From Aricia agestis (Eukaryota > Arthropoda > Insecta > Lepidoptera > Lycaenidae), in contig NC_056408.1 in NCBI RefSeq assembly GCF_905147365.1, positions 14,570,001 through 14,634,000 of the forward strand: a stretch of DNA of 64,000 bases, in the 5' to 3' direction. A model generated the notes under the pieces. That model saw nothing but the letters and a program-made list of their open reading frames with translations, had not been told where the DNA came from and searched no databases. This document shows, piece by piece, positions 24,001-36,122 of this stretch. The position numbers and the translations under genes are program-made. Within the stretch, counting starts at the first letter, position 1; every line of letters begins with the position of its first letter.

Positions 24001-27000
24001 GACTTACATAATTTCGGGTATATATATGCCCTCTTGCTATCTTTGTGCACTGTTTTCAAACTAGATAATTTTGAGCTAGAACATAGGAAAATTACCGATC
24101 GGAAACCGACCACTTGCATTATAAAAAGTTGATTAAATGAACTATTAACTCAAAATAAGAAATATAAAATATTGAGAACTGTTAATCAGTAGGTATAGCG
24201 AGGAGAGACAGAAAGAACGAATACTTTGCGCAGATCGAAGAGCAAAAAAGAACGCGGCTTTTTTTCAAGATCGTAAAAACGACAGTGGTCGGTGATATGG
24301 TCGGCGCTGGGGGCGGGCACTTGATTGCACCGGAGTAGATTGAAATTTCCAAAATATTATTATTATTTTGTTAAGCAATTCTTATATAATATTTGCAATC
24401 ACACAATGTTGTTTTAGCCTAGTTCAATAGATTTTTTTTTAAAAGATGGCATCACTATGCACCTTAAAAAAACAAGCCTAAATTGTGCAGATGTAGTTCT
24501 AAGTAGGTAGCAAAATTAATAAAATCAACAAATCAGATCAACAATCGGGATTCGGGATTTATCCCGGGGGTATGTCCATATTATCTTTACATTTTGTCAC
24601 AAGTACCAAAATCACACTAACCGCGAGCCCTGCAGTGCTATTCTCTAAGAGCAAATATTAAAACAGCCGTAATTACATCGGCTGTTACAGCCGTGTGATC
24701 GAGATTGGTATTCACTTGTTTATGTTTTCTAGGCTGTTCGATACTAGCGCCGCGCGGCTGTAAGCGGGGTGATATAGAATCACTTTTTGACATTTCATGT
24801 AAGAAATTCGTATTCTCTAAGCTCAACAGCCTACAGCTTCGATTACAGCCTCGGCGAACGCCTACAACTTTTAATGTCAAACGAAAAGCTACTATTTCGT
24901 GGCTGTCGCCAAAGATTTTGTATGATTTTGTACTTATTTACTTACTGAAATGTACACCCTAATTAATGCACTGTTTTAATTTTTTTTTACGTTTAAACCG
25001 AAATTCAAATGCTAAGTCACTATAAAAATAACTCTTACGGCTTACCTCAAAAAGTCGCTAGAGCCCGAGTCCCGACTTCCGAGTCCCGACAATGACAAAA
25101 TTGTAACTCCACACACAAAAATCTTGAAATTCACGTTTTGTATAAATCTTTCTAGTATCTAACTTTCTTCTACATACTAAACAGCGTTTTTATCGAGTTT
25201 TTTTACACTTAACTTAGAGCTTGTATGAACACTGAGTACAAAACATTAAACATACGCGGGTACATAGTTACATACCAAGTATTCAATATTAGTTAATTTT
25301 TACGTAGCACTTCAAGGTAAGAATCCAACTTTCACGAATCTCAGACAAAGACTAGGTATTCAATGTTTATGAAATATTATGTTCCACGAAATATTTCAAG
25401 TGGTTGGCGCGGGTCACTCGAGCCGAGGTACACTACTCTTATCGCGTAGCTAGTAGAAATTCTTTTTGTAAACAGCAAAACTAAAGCTATAAGTATTTAA
25501 ATGAAGTTTCATCTATTTCATGTCCCTTGGTTTGCACTTTTGTTTACATTCTTTATATTTATCTTAATATATATATTTCTTGTGTGCGTGTGTATGTGAC
25601 TGAACTCCTCCTAAACGACTGGACCAATTTTGATGAAATTTTTTGTGTGTGTTCGTGGAGATTCGAGAATGGTTTAGATTTACAGTTTGGTCTACTAGAA
25701 AATGTTTTTTCAATTAATTTCTTATTTATAAGGAGTTGTTGATTTTGGAATGTTTTACATTAGATCCGGCGGACGGCGCTATCATCGCATTCAATATTAT
25801 TCTATTTCAATTTTAGTTTGTCCTGACAGATGGTGCTACGATTAATTTGAAAAAATTTTTGTTATTCAATTCATGTGCTGATTAAAATATTAAATAAATA
25901 ACACATAGGCTACAATTTTAACCGACTTTCAAAATGGGGGAGGTGTTATGTTCGTTTTCTTATATTCAACGATTACTCCGCCGTTTGTTAACCGATTTTC
26001 AAAATTTTTCTTTTGGTATATAGGGTATCATCCCAATTTGGTATTATATTCAGAAAAGTGGTGATCTGATGAAGGATCCATAAGTAATCGAGGGAACTCC
26101 TCAAAACTTATAGGGAAACATATGGTGACTTCGGTTTCGTGAGAAGTATTCTAAGCATATGCTACCAACAAGTAAGATTTTGCACCGAGATATACCTGGT
26201 ATACCGTGGTTCGGAAGGTGCTGAGAGAATTCCTGATTCTTTATAGATACAAGTTTGGGAGTTTCGGCGTTGTTTTAAGAACAGAAAGCATATGCTACTA
26301 TGCAAATTACATTCTTCATCATCATCATCATCATCACTACCATATTATACCATTTCATAGTCTTTTAGATCGAGACTCGAGTTTGTCAAGCGATAATTAA
26401 AAAAAATCTATATCTACCTAATATTATAAACCTGAAGAGTATGTTTGCTTGAACGCGTCAATCACAGAAACTACAGGTCCGATTTAAAAACTTATCTCAG
26501 TGTTAGATAGATCATTTATCGAGTAAGACTCATCATTTATCGAGAAGGTTATATTATATTATTACTCTAAGACTAATACGACAGAAGAAACTCAGGAAAA
26601 TGTGGGAAAAACTGGGGAAATATTTTTTATGGGAAAATGTACCTACGGATTCTGTAAAATTTCTAATTTACGCGGGCGAAGCCGCGCGGGACATCTAGTT
26701 TATTTATAAATTCTTTATTTGCATTATAAACAATATAAAATAACAAAAAACAACATTAGGCAAGGAACATAGCAAATAGGCGGCCTTACCGCTTTCAGCG
26801 GTTTCTTCCAGGCAACCAAAATATGGTGGCAGAAAATAATGTGTAAGTGCTAAACTTAAACAAAGAAAAAAAAATATCCTCATATATTTATAAATTTGTT
26901 TACATACGTAAGTGTAGAAGGCCAAGCGAGTTTTTTTTTATGCGACGAGTAACTCAATGGATACGAGGTTCATATCTTGGTACTTTAACTTTTTGGATAT

Positions 27001-28590
27001 TTTTTCGATGCATTAATAATTTTGTCTATTTGAATTGGTTCAAATATGTACTACAAATGATTATTACTATAAAAGTTCTAATAATATAGAGTTTATCGGG
27101 ACAAAATAACTAAAATTCCTAAGACAAAAATGTATCTATAGTCGAGTCCACTATCTGAGCCGCAGCCTCGCCGACAGCCGCAGCCGAGACATCGTCGACG
27201 AGCTAATAGAGCTTACAGAATACGAATTCTACAGCCGTGGTAACAGCGAACGATGTGACGGCTGCCACATCCGTGATAACAGCGGAGAGCACAGCCTTAA
27301 CGTGTTCCTTAGAGAATAGCCTAGCTGCTCATTGCACAATATACATCTTACAACTGAAATAAAAAACCTACTTGGAATACTTCGCTAGTAGCACATAGTA
27401 TCAGACGGTGAGCGGGATACTCAGTCCCACCAACTTCTAGAATCAAATCACTCATCAGCTGTTCTGCATACAGTGTTGCTATCTTGTGAAGAACACTCTT
27501 TGAATTATCCACCTAGAACCAAAAATTAACTATTAATTCTTTATCTATATATTATTTTTGTAATGTGTGGCCAATGGTATGCTACTTGATGGATAAAGCA
27601 ATAACTAACAAGTCATTACCCATTACCCATTACAAACATACTTTCTGACTTCTGTGCCTTAATATTATTGTGTTAGCTGTCTCAAGTGCAATGAATCCAT
27701 GGTGTAAGTTATATAATATATGTAGTAGAGACACAATAAATTCCTTAGTTCATCAGTAGTTATAGCCAACAATATCAAAATACTTAAGATACAATGTATG
27801 CCGTCAAAACTGTAGCAATGTTTTGAATGCAAAATGTGCATCGAGAAAATATTGTCGTCCTTTTTTGTCTTACAGTAATAGCACATACTACTTTCTCTAT
27901 CGCTCATTTTACGCTTTACTCGAATCGAGAAAATATTGTCGTCCTTTTTTGTCTTACAGTAATATCATATACTACTTTCTCTTCGCTCATTTTACGCTGC
28001 GTCTTGATTTTTCTCTTAAAATGGAAGACAATAATTTAAATATTAATAAAATCTTAGTAATTACATGTAAAACATTACACTTTTGGCTTTATTTGTATTC
28101 TTCGTATTGTTACTGCACTGTCGGAATGCACATGACGGCATTCTGGAGCGAAATGTAGCGAAAAACAACGCGGTAATTAATGAATTAAATACGTCCGGCT
28201 GTTACCGCTGCCTAAGGCACACTGCTCTCAGATGAGTGAGCTCACTCATTTCGTGGGTGACACATTTTCGTGCTGACGATTGTACAGAATGCCTTTTCTA
28301 ACATTCTAATTCTATGGTTATAGCAGTACCTATTCCTACTAGAGATAGTAGAGGATATTCCTATGAAATCACAAGAATAAACTGAACCTCAAAACTTATT
28401 GTACTTTAAATCCGATCAAAATTAAAGTGCCATTTAGTGTAAATCTCTTCAATATCAATCTTCAGTATTTTACGAACGAAAATCTACTGTGAGAGTACGA
28501 CCATAATCTTACCTCCACATCTTCGCTGTTTTCCAGTGGGTTATGTTGATTTGAGGTTGAGGAAGAAGATGCATTTGCTGATAAACTCAT
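15066..28590 (-). CDS. BTBD17: BTBD17-like BTB/BACK domain protein
   Basis: Fourteen exons in transcript order: 28590-28513, 27512-27372, 22835-22738, 22560-22479, 22296-22177, 21864-21728, 21456-21340, 21058-20946, 20635-20361, 20017-19922, 19085-18997, 18150-18064, 17974-17896 and 15158-15066. All are in phase and encode 534 aa. The BTB domain (about 42-140) shows MSDLILEVGG and YPAHRLILCATSEVF. A BACK-like helical region follows (~170-295), then a C-terminal beta-rich MATH/TRAF-like region (~300-445) containing WTVDLYPKGVWFKKS. The tail has CPKC plus a third Cys (480-487). Proteins with BTB and BACK domains are often cullin-3 substrate adaptors; that role is inferred. The short Ser-rich N terminus starts at the first ATG. 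The last exon is the least certain: its acceptor has a weak pyrimidine tract, though its phase fits. Intron 2 (4.5 kb) holds a palindromic MITE and a Helitron. Confidence 0.87.
16060..16335. mobile_element. Probable MITE with diverged ends
   Basis: TTTAGGCTAGCCGTAAACA at the left is mirrored by TGTATGCGGCCGGCCTTA at the right, and GAATACGGAAAACG-type blocks occur inverted inside. It lies in the last intron of the BTBD17-like gene. Confidence 0.5.
16638..16908. mobile_element. MITE with CAATTCAGACCGCAACGCG ends
   Basis: CAATTCAGACCGCAACGCGA at the left is inverted at the right end, and ATGGATTTGACAGAT occurs twice inside. It lies in the last intron of the BTBD17-like gene. Confidence 0.72.
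17453..17729 (-). mobile_element. tRNA-derived SINE, copy 2 (reverse)
   Basis: Same A/B boxes, body and ATT-type tail as the copies at 5638 and 29781. It is 167 bases downstream (in gene sense) of exon 13 of the BTBD17-like gene. Confidence 0.87.
18818..18949. mobile_element. MITE family A, copy 3
   Basis: It starts GGGGCTGTTTCACCACTTCC and ends GGAAGTGGTGAAATGCCC, flanked by TAA on both sides. It lies in the intron between exons 11 and 12 of the BTBD17-like gene. Confidence 0.82.
19190..19275. repeat. GACGGCA-rich stretch
   Basis: CGACGGCA-type units recur about every 10-20 bases, with a final GCCGTCGAC in inverted sense; possibly a decayed MITE end. It is intronic in the BTBD17-like gene. 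Confidence 0.35.
19786..19900 (+). repeat. Dispersed repeat, CTAATATTATAAATGCGAAA type
   Basis: It opens CATACTAATATTATAAATGC, then tandem GTCTGTCT units, then CACGCCAAAACCGCTGATCC. This head is a common lepidopteran non-autonomous element; only the head remains here. Confidence 0.55.
20072..20162 (+). repeat. Fragment of the CAAACGAGCAAACG repeat family
   Basis: GGGGCCAAACGAGCAAACG, then CCATGGACTCGCA and AGAGCTGCAGGTGTGTT. Longer relatives lie at 37058-37395 and 63410-63715, and a short one at 47366-47475. Confidence 0.6.
20692..20725. other. 34-base perfect palindrome
   Basis: TTGAATATTATGTATCA followed exactly by its reverse complement, with no spacer. It lies in the intron between exons 8 and 9 of the BTBD17-like gene, 57 bases upstream (in gene sense) of the exon 9 start. 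Confidence 0.9.
23256..23678. mobile_element. Long palindromic MITE (family B, copy 1)
   Basis: GGGGGGTATTACATTA at the left is inverted at the right, and TTA flanks both ends (23253-23255 and 23679-23681). Both arms share TGACGTCAATACCTGTCAG and its complement, so the element could fold over nearly its whole length. A relative is at 61024-61400. It is in intron 2 of the BTBD17-like gene. Confidence 0.85.
23700..25560. other. Intronic, repeat-like but unassigned
   Basis: Within intron 2 of the BTBD17-like gene. A CAGCCGT-rich block at 24620-24960 shares CTATTCTCTAAG-type ends with 27140-27325, so both may be copies of one inverted-repeat element. Nothing else recognised. Confidence 0.4.
25562..26698 (+). 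mobile_element. Non-autonomous Helitron-like element, copy 2
   Basis: Nearly base-for-base the element at 8498-9633, with the same TC start after A, the same 3' stem and the same CTAG end before T. It sits in antisense in intron 2 of the BTBD17-like gene. Confidence 0.87.
27841..28008. repeat. 84-base tandem duplication (two copies)
   Basis: TCGAGAAAATATTGTCGTCC starts at 27841 and again at 27925, and the rest of the unit matches with few changes. It lies in intron 1 of the BTBD17-like gene and produces long spurious open frames. Confidence 0.88.
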
Positions 28591-28705
28591 TTTGTTCGGG
28601 AATAAAAGAGTCACATTCCAATTAATTATGTGTAAATATGTTATTTCGAATTTTTTTTTAATAAATTATAAAACTAATGTAAACAAAAAGTTTAAAGTAG
28701 ACTAC

Positions 28706-28743
28706 TGTCAACACACTGTCAATTTACAAGTGACAGATGTCAG
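28706..28743 (-). promoter_or_regulatory. TGTCA/TGACA cluster upstream of the BTBD17-like gene
   Basis: Three TGTCA and one TGACA within 38 bases, 115-150 bases before the ATG at 28590. The same motif type lies before the epimerase-like and PRKCSH-like genes. Confidence 0.4.
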
Positions 28744-28809
28744 AAATCTCAAATCGCTCATTTGGCAACTTATTTTTTCTTATTATGGCACTTCGGCTAT
28801 TTAACCATG

Positions 28810-29576
28810 GCCAGCACAGACTACTTAGGGATACTACAGTGTCGACTGTCGACATGTATATGTCGCAGCCGACTGGTTTAAATAGCCGTTCAATCAAACA
28901 GCCCTTTGACTAAACAACGCCATTCAATCACACGTCTATACGTCGGTTAGCCGACTTGTTGACTACAACGTTCAACACTACAGCTAGACGATGCTTAGCC
29001 AACTGGTTTGTTTTTGTTTTGGCGGGGGGCTGCGCCCCCCAAGCCCCCCTTTTATTTGATGGCAGTCGCCGGCTGCTGCCGCAGCACACTCGCTGCGCTC
29101 GCTCGGCTCCCTCTGTGTTGTGGACTTGTGATCTAAGTTATAACCTAACCTAACCAACTTTTGGACTTTCTGGATTGTTTTTGTTTTGACGGGGGGCTGT
29201 GCCCCGAACCCCCCTTTCGGGGGAGGCTGCCTCCATCCATTTCATAATCCCGTAATTTCTCCTCGAATATTTATTGAAATTTTGATTCACTCGTATGTGC
29301 CTCCACAATTTTATCTCTTTAATAATACTTGTAACTTTTATTAACTACTTACCTACTTTCCGAAAAACAACCACAAACACCAACAAACACCTGCTAGTTG
29401 ACGCCATAATATTGTAAATAAAACTCACCTAGCGCCGCAGCGGTGCGTGCTGAAGTACTCCAATTAGACGGCGGCTTTTGAATCAGCTGTAGTTTTGAAC
29501 GTTTTGAGCGACTAAAATATTCAATATAAAAGCTAGATGTGCCAGAGTTAGTTCCATTTTTTGCCACCTTCATTTA
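28810..29576. other. Intergenic region with two G/C-run hairpins
   Basis: GGGGGGCTGCGCCCCCC at 29024-29040 and GGGGGGCTGTGCCCC at 29191-29205 each follow TTTTTGTTTTG(G/A)CG. A stretch rich in CGCTGCGCTCGCTCGG lies between them. CCTAACCTAACC (the TTAGG telomere-type motif, under three units) is at 29145-29156. No coding evidence. Confidence 0.5.
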
Positions 29577-29626
29577 AAGCTTTGCTAGACTTTCTTGGCC
29601 GCCATTTGCGGTAGTCAAATTACAAC
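29577..29626 (+). repeat. 50-base microsatellite-flanking repeat, copy 1
   Basis: It begins AAGCTTTGCTAGACTTTCTT and ends just before an AT array. The same 50 bases occur reversed at 40123-40172, again touching an AT array. Confidence 0.75.
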
Positions 29627-30103
<477 letters not shown>

Positions 30104-30105
30104 CC

Positions 30106-31548
30106 ACCCCGGAGTTGATATTACGTCCTACATGGCGGTTTTTACCGATGATATTGCGTCCGACTGACTTGTTGCATCCTGTATACGGACGCAAGATTGA
30201 CCATCTCTCAAATTCAGCCAGAAGTAGTGTTAAGGTTAGTACAATGGCTGGGTGAAATATTGGCATGGACGTTGTTTTGTCACCGGAGTGCTTTTCGGCG
30301 TATTTCTTAGTTCCGCTATTTGGCGCGCGAATTTTGGAGGTCGCTACTGTGCGCCGTATATCGGTGGCGTATATTCGATACTTTGTTTACGTATAACACG
30401 CCGATAATGTGGATTCCTGTATATAATAAAGTTTTTATCAATTCTAATGTGTGATTTAATTACGTCCCACAAAACGACATCGTCCCAGAGGAGACGCGGG
30501 GGTGACAGAGGCGAGGGGGCGGAGTTCGCACGCGACATGCAAGGGCATGTTTTTGTTTATATTTTTTGCCGGCCAGCGCGGACGTAATGACGCTTGTGGT
30601 ATAAATATTGTGTAGTGGGGCGAATATTTGAGAGAGACTAAATTCATGTCTTCAAAGTTGGGTTCACAACGCCTTCGTAAATTTGATGTAACATTACATA
30701 TTTCAATGTCTAATTAACTTACAAAAATGCTGCTAAAACTATTTGAAAGTAGAGTTATTATTTCAAAAGTTATTATAAAAAAAAGTACCACATTATGAAA
30801 TTTTTGCGTGTCGTTTCGATACTGCCGCTCACAATTTATTATTTATAAAAAAAAATGAGCTAGAAAGGATTAAAAATTTAATGTTAATTTGAAGATAAAG
30901 AAGAGAAGAATCCGATACCAACAAATAACACATCAACTTACATTAAATAACTAAAAATTATATTTTTAAAATGTTCATAAAATTCGCGTCATTGTCCTGC
31001 GCATTGTTTGTTTTGAATGCCTTGCCGATATACTCAACGTGACGGGTTGAAACCTATTTTGCGATAAAATCTGCTGGCTCACTTTATTTGATCGCAGTGC
31101 TTTGGTGTGGATAGAGGTCTTCGTTTTATGCTCTCTCTCTTTGAAATACGTTCTACAAAAATTTCCAAATAAGACGTCATTTACATTTCTCGATGTGTGC
31201 CAACATTTGTCTGTTTTTCACTACTTTTTTTATACCAAGTTATAAAGGCCCGCAACATTTCTAAATTCTTAATAATTTTCTTTATATTAATACTTAATTA
31301 TAAACGAATTTAGTGAATTCCTCATTTTCCTGAACGTCTTTTTCCTGAATAGCCCTAAAAACATAATGACGATCATTCAGAATAATGATCAAATCTGTAA
31401 CTGTATTTCAGGAAAACAGGAACAAATATATCGAATCGATGCAATGTCGATATCACAATTAGGTAGTTATTTGACACATTTTCGAAAAATAGTAGTAGAA
31501 TAGTAAGAAAAGTAGTAAAAATGTTATCTACACTTCAATATTATAAAG
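30106..31548. other. Unassigned region, possible LTR remnant at 30106-30475
   Basis: TTACGTCC occurs near both edges of 30106-30475, with GTATATAATAAAGTTT near the right edge, as in a decayed long terminal repeat. No target duplication or internal region supports it. The rest is AT-rich with no recognised feature. Confidence 0.25.
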
Positions 31549-31814
31549 CAGGAGAGGTTGTTTGTTTGTTTGAACGCGTTAATCTCAGGAACTACTAGTC
31601 CGATTTGAAAAATTCTTTCAGTGTTAGATAGCCCATTTATCGAGGAAGGCTATAAGCAATATTTTATCACGCTAAGAATAATAGGAGCGAAGATATAGAA
31701 GAATAGAGGAAAATGTGGAAAAAACGGAGGGAAATTATTTGAAAGGGCTTATTTGAACGCGCTTATCTCAGGAACTACTGGTCCGATTTGAAAAATTCTT
31801 TCAGTGTTAGATTG
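31549..31814 (+). repeat. Helitron-like repeat, truncated
   Basis: It contains two copies of CTCAGGAACTACT(G/A)GTCCG, like 650-985. It stops abruptly at CAGTGTTAGAT, where an inverted-repeat element begins. Confidence 0.6.
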
Positions 31815-32874
31815 TCGTGTCAATGGTTGTCGTGATTGATGTAGATCGTTTTTTTTAAAAGAAGTGATTTTAAAAACTATTTTAAAGACAAAATAAAATG
31901 GCCTTGGCCGTCGACCCATTTTGTAATACAAAAAAAATGTTTTAATTGTGGTGCAACGACCAAGAATAATATCAATATTATTACAAATCATTTTGTTCTA
32001 CCTATGAAACGAAAGAACATAAAATCGCTTTATAAATCTTCATTTTTCTGGTGCAGCATATTTATTTACAAATAAATATGCAATTTACGATCATTATCCT
32101 GACGTCCAGTGTCCTGTTTGTTGTTGAACTGTTTATAATATACTTACCCGTCTAAAAGTATTTTGGATCGATTGTATTAACTACTATGTCCCTACCTACA
32201 TACCTACGTATATGATTTTCTTTGATAAGTACTTACCTATTGTATATTTTAAACAAAAGCCCATCAGTGACTGAGTTTAGACTGCGAATTGGGTTGGGAC
32301 TAATGTATTTTTAAATATCTATACTTACTAATATTGTAGAGACGAAATATTTAATCGTTTGCTTATTACTATTTAACTTACGAGTTACGAGACTACTGAA
32401 CCAATTTAAATAATTCTTTCGCTATTAGAAAGCCACGGTAATGAGAAGTGAAATAGCCCAAACAAGTGCATCGAAACTCAACGTCAAGTGGTTACCGGGT
32501 CATGGGCTAGGCTGTACACTGTACAGTGTTCTGAGATTTTTTTTAAATCTTGACTTGGTGACTTGACAATATTTATAGTAACTGTGATGGCATACTTATA
32601 ATAATAATAATGTACTTTTATTCAGCTCGATAACATAAAAACCTTAATCTAGACAATTACAACATGCAAATTATTTTATTTTCAATGGTTTTTTATATTA
32701 GAATGTTAAAATCGCAACCGGCAGCTTAGCTAGGTTACAGTATAACCTGTGTTAAAGCCACCGGACCCTTTCCCAACTACTGATCGCATATCACTGATTT
32801 TACATTTCAGGCAATTAAAATTAGATTACAAATTAAATCAATGTTTAAAATTAATCAAACTTGATACAATAAAC

Positions 32875-35800
32875 GGGGGCGGTGGTTACTCGCGTCCGTA
32901 GGAATTACCTTTTACTACCCTACACGTGTCCCCCGGGTGGTGCTAAACGAGTAACAACGCCGAGTCTCAGGCGGCGGATATGATAACCTGACTCCTAGGC
33001 AGTAGTGGCCTTGAGGACTAAATACCCTCAAAAAGTCTAGCGCGGAAAGCAACGGGAAACTACCGCGACTATAATCCCAAGAAAACCACCATGATTAAGA
33101 ACGCCACCAGAGATAATATGATGTCATGCGACCCGACTAACGCTCGGCGCCAGCTTAGTTCCGGGCCGACTGGTGTGGAAGGGCAATAACAATAGGAACC
33201 TGGAATGTCCGTGGACTTTTAAGGCCAGGAAAAACCGAAGTTGTTGAAGCGGAGATGGAGCGCTATAATCTGGCTATACTAGGATTGAGTGAGACCCATG
33301 TCAAAGATAACGGATACCACATCACACCTGAAGGAAATATGGTAATCTACTCTGACAGGCAAGACAATAGTTTTAGTGGTGTGGGCTTCATAGTTGCTAG
33401 CTGGCTACAAGACAAGGTATTGGGGTATAATACCATCAACAATAGAATTATATCCTTAAAAATTTCAGCCCATCCACACCCAATTAACTTTGTACAGGTC
33501 TATGCGCCGACCACTGTAGCCACCGAAGAAGAGATGGAGGAATTTTACCACGAGCTAGAATTAACCTGCAAAGCGTTACCAAAGAAGGAATGTACTATCA
33601 TCCTGGGAGACTTTAATGCTAAGATAGGGCACACTGATAATGATCAACACCTAAGGAATGTTATTGGGGAATACGGCTTAGGAGCCCGCAACAGTCGAGG
33701 TGAGATGTTGTTAGAGTTTTGCATTGAAAAAGGACTGTTCGTAACTAACACGGCATATAAACAACATCCAAGACGCTTATGGACATGGCGATCGCCAACA
33801 GGTCATAAAAATCAGATTGACTTCATATTAATCAGCAGCAGATGGAAGTCGTGCATAACTCTCTCAAAGACTTTTCCGGGTGCAGATTGTGGCAGCGACC
33901 ATCAGCTGTTAATAGCTCAATACAGAGTCCGCCTCAAAGTAGTTTCAAAGCCTCCACCATCCAAAAATATTCTTCTAACACAAGAAGCGAAAGCTTTTGA
34001 GGACACACTACAAACTTGACTGGACAGTAAAACGTATTGCCCATTTGACTCAGCCAATACATCATGGAATCAGCTTAAGGCCGCATTAGAAGAGACAACT
34101 AGAACAATCACAAATGGACGGAAAGTAAAACACCCTAGATCTGAGTGGATGACCACTTGGGAGGCAATCGCACAAAGAAAGGCTCTAAAGACTGGAGGAA
34201 TTCGTTCAAAGGAAGAACAACAGCGATACTCTGAACTTGACACACTAGTACAGCGTCTCTGTAGACATGACAAGAATGCATATATCAATTCCATATGTAG
34301 AGATATACAAACACACTCTGATACCCTACATCCAAGAGACATGTTCCAAAAGGTGAAAATTCTCACACGGGAACGAAAATCAAAATCTTGGAACATAGAA
34401 GATGAAAAGGGTAACCTGATTTTAGACAAGAAACAAGTGATGACAAGATGGAGGAACTACTGCCAAGACCTGTACAAATATGACGCTGATGAACCTGACA
34501 CTAGATTAGATTTTACAGATAAAGAACCCGACATCGTTCTCCATGAAGTAGAAGCAGCTATAAATAAGCTCAAAACAAAAGCTTGCGGTGGAGATGGTAT
34601 ACAGGCACAAGTGCTTAAGAGCTTGGGTAAGTCTGGAATCAGAGTAATGCATTCAATATGTCTTAAAGTATGGAGAACAGGACAGTGGCCAGACGATTGG
34701 ACAGAATCTCTCGTGATACCACTACATAAGAAAGGGTCGACTAAAAAGTGTGGAAATTATCGGACCATCTCACTAATTTCACACGCCAGTAAGATTCTTC
34801 TCCATGTTATAAACAACAGATTGGCACACTATATAACTAGACAGATATCCAAAGAGCAGGCGAGATTCGTAAAGGGCAGGGGTACCCGAGAACAAATCCT
34901 AAACATCCGTCAGCTGATAGAAAAGAGCAGAGAATTCAATGTCTCAATAGTACTCTGTTTTGTGGATTACGCTAAGGCCTTTGACTGCATCGTCTGGTCC
35001 AAAATGCTGGTGGTGATGAGAGAGTTGGGCGTCCCCGATTATCTCATATTTTTGGTACAAAACCTCTATCTGGAAGGTCGATCAAGGGTGCGATTAGACA
35101 ATGATCTGTCAGAGCCGTTTGCTACAGAGCGTGGTGTCAGACAGGGTTGCATCCTCTCTCCACAGCTGTTCAACCTCGTAGGCGAATATATAATGCGTCG
35201 AGTGTTGGAAGATTGGGAGGATGGTATTAAAATTAACGGATACCTTCTCAACAACCTAAGGTTCGCTGACGACACCACGCTTATAAGTACTTGCGAAGTG
35301 AAACTTGCTAAACTTCTAGCGCGGCTCGAAAAGATTAGTCGAGACTTTGACCTCCAAATCAATCGCAATAAAACCAAACTGATGTACGTCGATAAGCTGA
35401 ACCAAATACAAAAGACATCCTTACTACAAGATCTCCAACCCGTAGAGGAGTTTGTCTACCTGGGATCGTTGATTAGCAACAATGGTAACTGCGAGAGGCT
35501 CAGTCCGACGGGCTCAGATGGCTAAATCTGCAGTTGGACGCTTAGAAAAGATATGGAAGAATAAGAACATCTATCGTAGCACAAAAATAACACTAATGCG
35601 TTCCCTAATCTTTTCAATATTTTTATATGCCTCCGAGACATGGACACTAAAAGCACGTACTCGAGCTAAGATTGACGCTTTTGAAATGTGGTGCTGGCGT
35701 AAAATGCTCGGCATCCCTTGGACCGCACACCGGACCAACACGTCTATACTTCAGCAACTCAAAATTACCACCCGCCTGTCCACGCTTTGTCTACAACGAT

Positions 35801-36055
35801 GCCTTTTTTGGCCACATAGCCCGCTGGGAGCCTAATAATCTTGAGAGTCTCATACTAGCTGGGCAATTAGAGGGGAAAAGAGGCAGAGGCAGAGTGGCTA
35901 CACGATGGACAGACGCGATTGTCAAGGCTGCTGACTGCACGTTCCAGGAGGCATTTCATCAGGCCAAAAATAGAGACAAGTGGAGAGCCCTATCCCAGAA
36001 AGCAAATTTTGGTGGTCACGTCCCTCAGCCATGAGGATACGACTAGGAAGAAGAA
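32875..36055 (+). mobile_element. RTE-like non-LTR retrotransposon with 12-bp target duplication
   Basis: It is flanked on both sides by GATACAATAAAC (32863-32874 and 36056-36067), a clear target-site duplication. It has a GC-rich 5' leader, an endonuclease-reverse transcriptase frame and a GAAGAAGAA 3' tail instead of a long poly-A. It looks nearly full length. It carries one nonsense codon and two frameshifts (see the pseudogene entry), so this copy should be dead. Confidence 0.88.
33185..36034 (+). pseudogene. Endonuclease/reverse transcriptase of the RTE-like element (broken)
   Basis: The N-terminal apurinic-type endonuclease shows GTWNVRG, LGLSETHV, ILGDFNAKIGH and the closing SDHQLLI. 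An in-frame TGA at 34017-34019 interrupts the linker, and the same frame resumes to the reverse transcriptase. There VDYAKAFD, GVRQGCILSP and the catalytic LRFADD are visible (34560-35280). The frame is lost near 35490 and again near 35795. The C-terminal region continues in the other frames (ASETWTLK; MWCWRKMLGIPWTAHRTN; FGHIARWE; GKRGRGR) to 36034. The protein would have copied the element's RNA at a nicked target. The clade (RTE or a close relative) is judged from motif style only. Confidence 0.88.
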
Positions 36056-36122
36056 GATACAATAAACAATACAAAAAAACGATCGAAACGATCTAAATCA
36101 ATCACGACAACCATGATTGACT

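Larger units (their letters stand above)
31819..36122. mobile_element. Terminal-inverted-repeat element carrying a retrotransposon insert
   Basis: GGTTGTCGTGATTGATGTAG at the left is mirrored at the right by CTAAATCAATCACGACAACC. The arms extend ~40 bases into poly-T/poly-A stretches. Excluding the inserted non-LTR element (32875-36055) it would be about 1.1 kb with no transposase gene. Its class is not determined. Confidence 0.6.

Noticed and set aside
29145..29156. Telomeric repeat tract
   Set aside because: Fewer than three CCTAA units; too short to be more than chance or a promoter motif.
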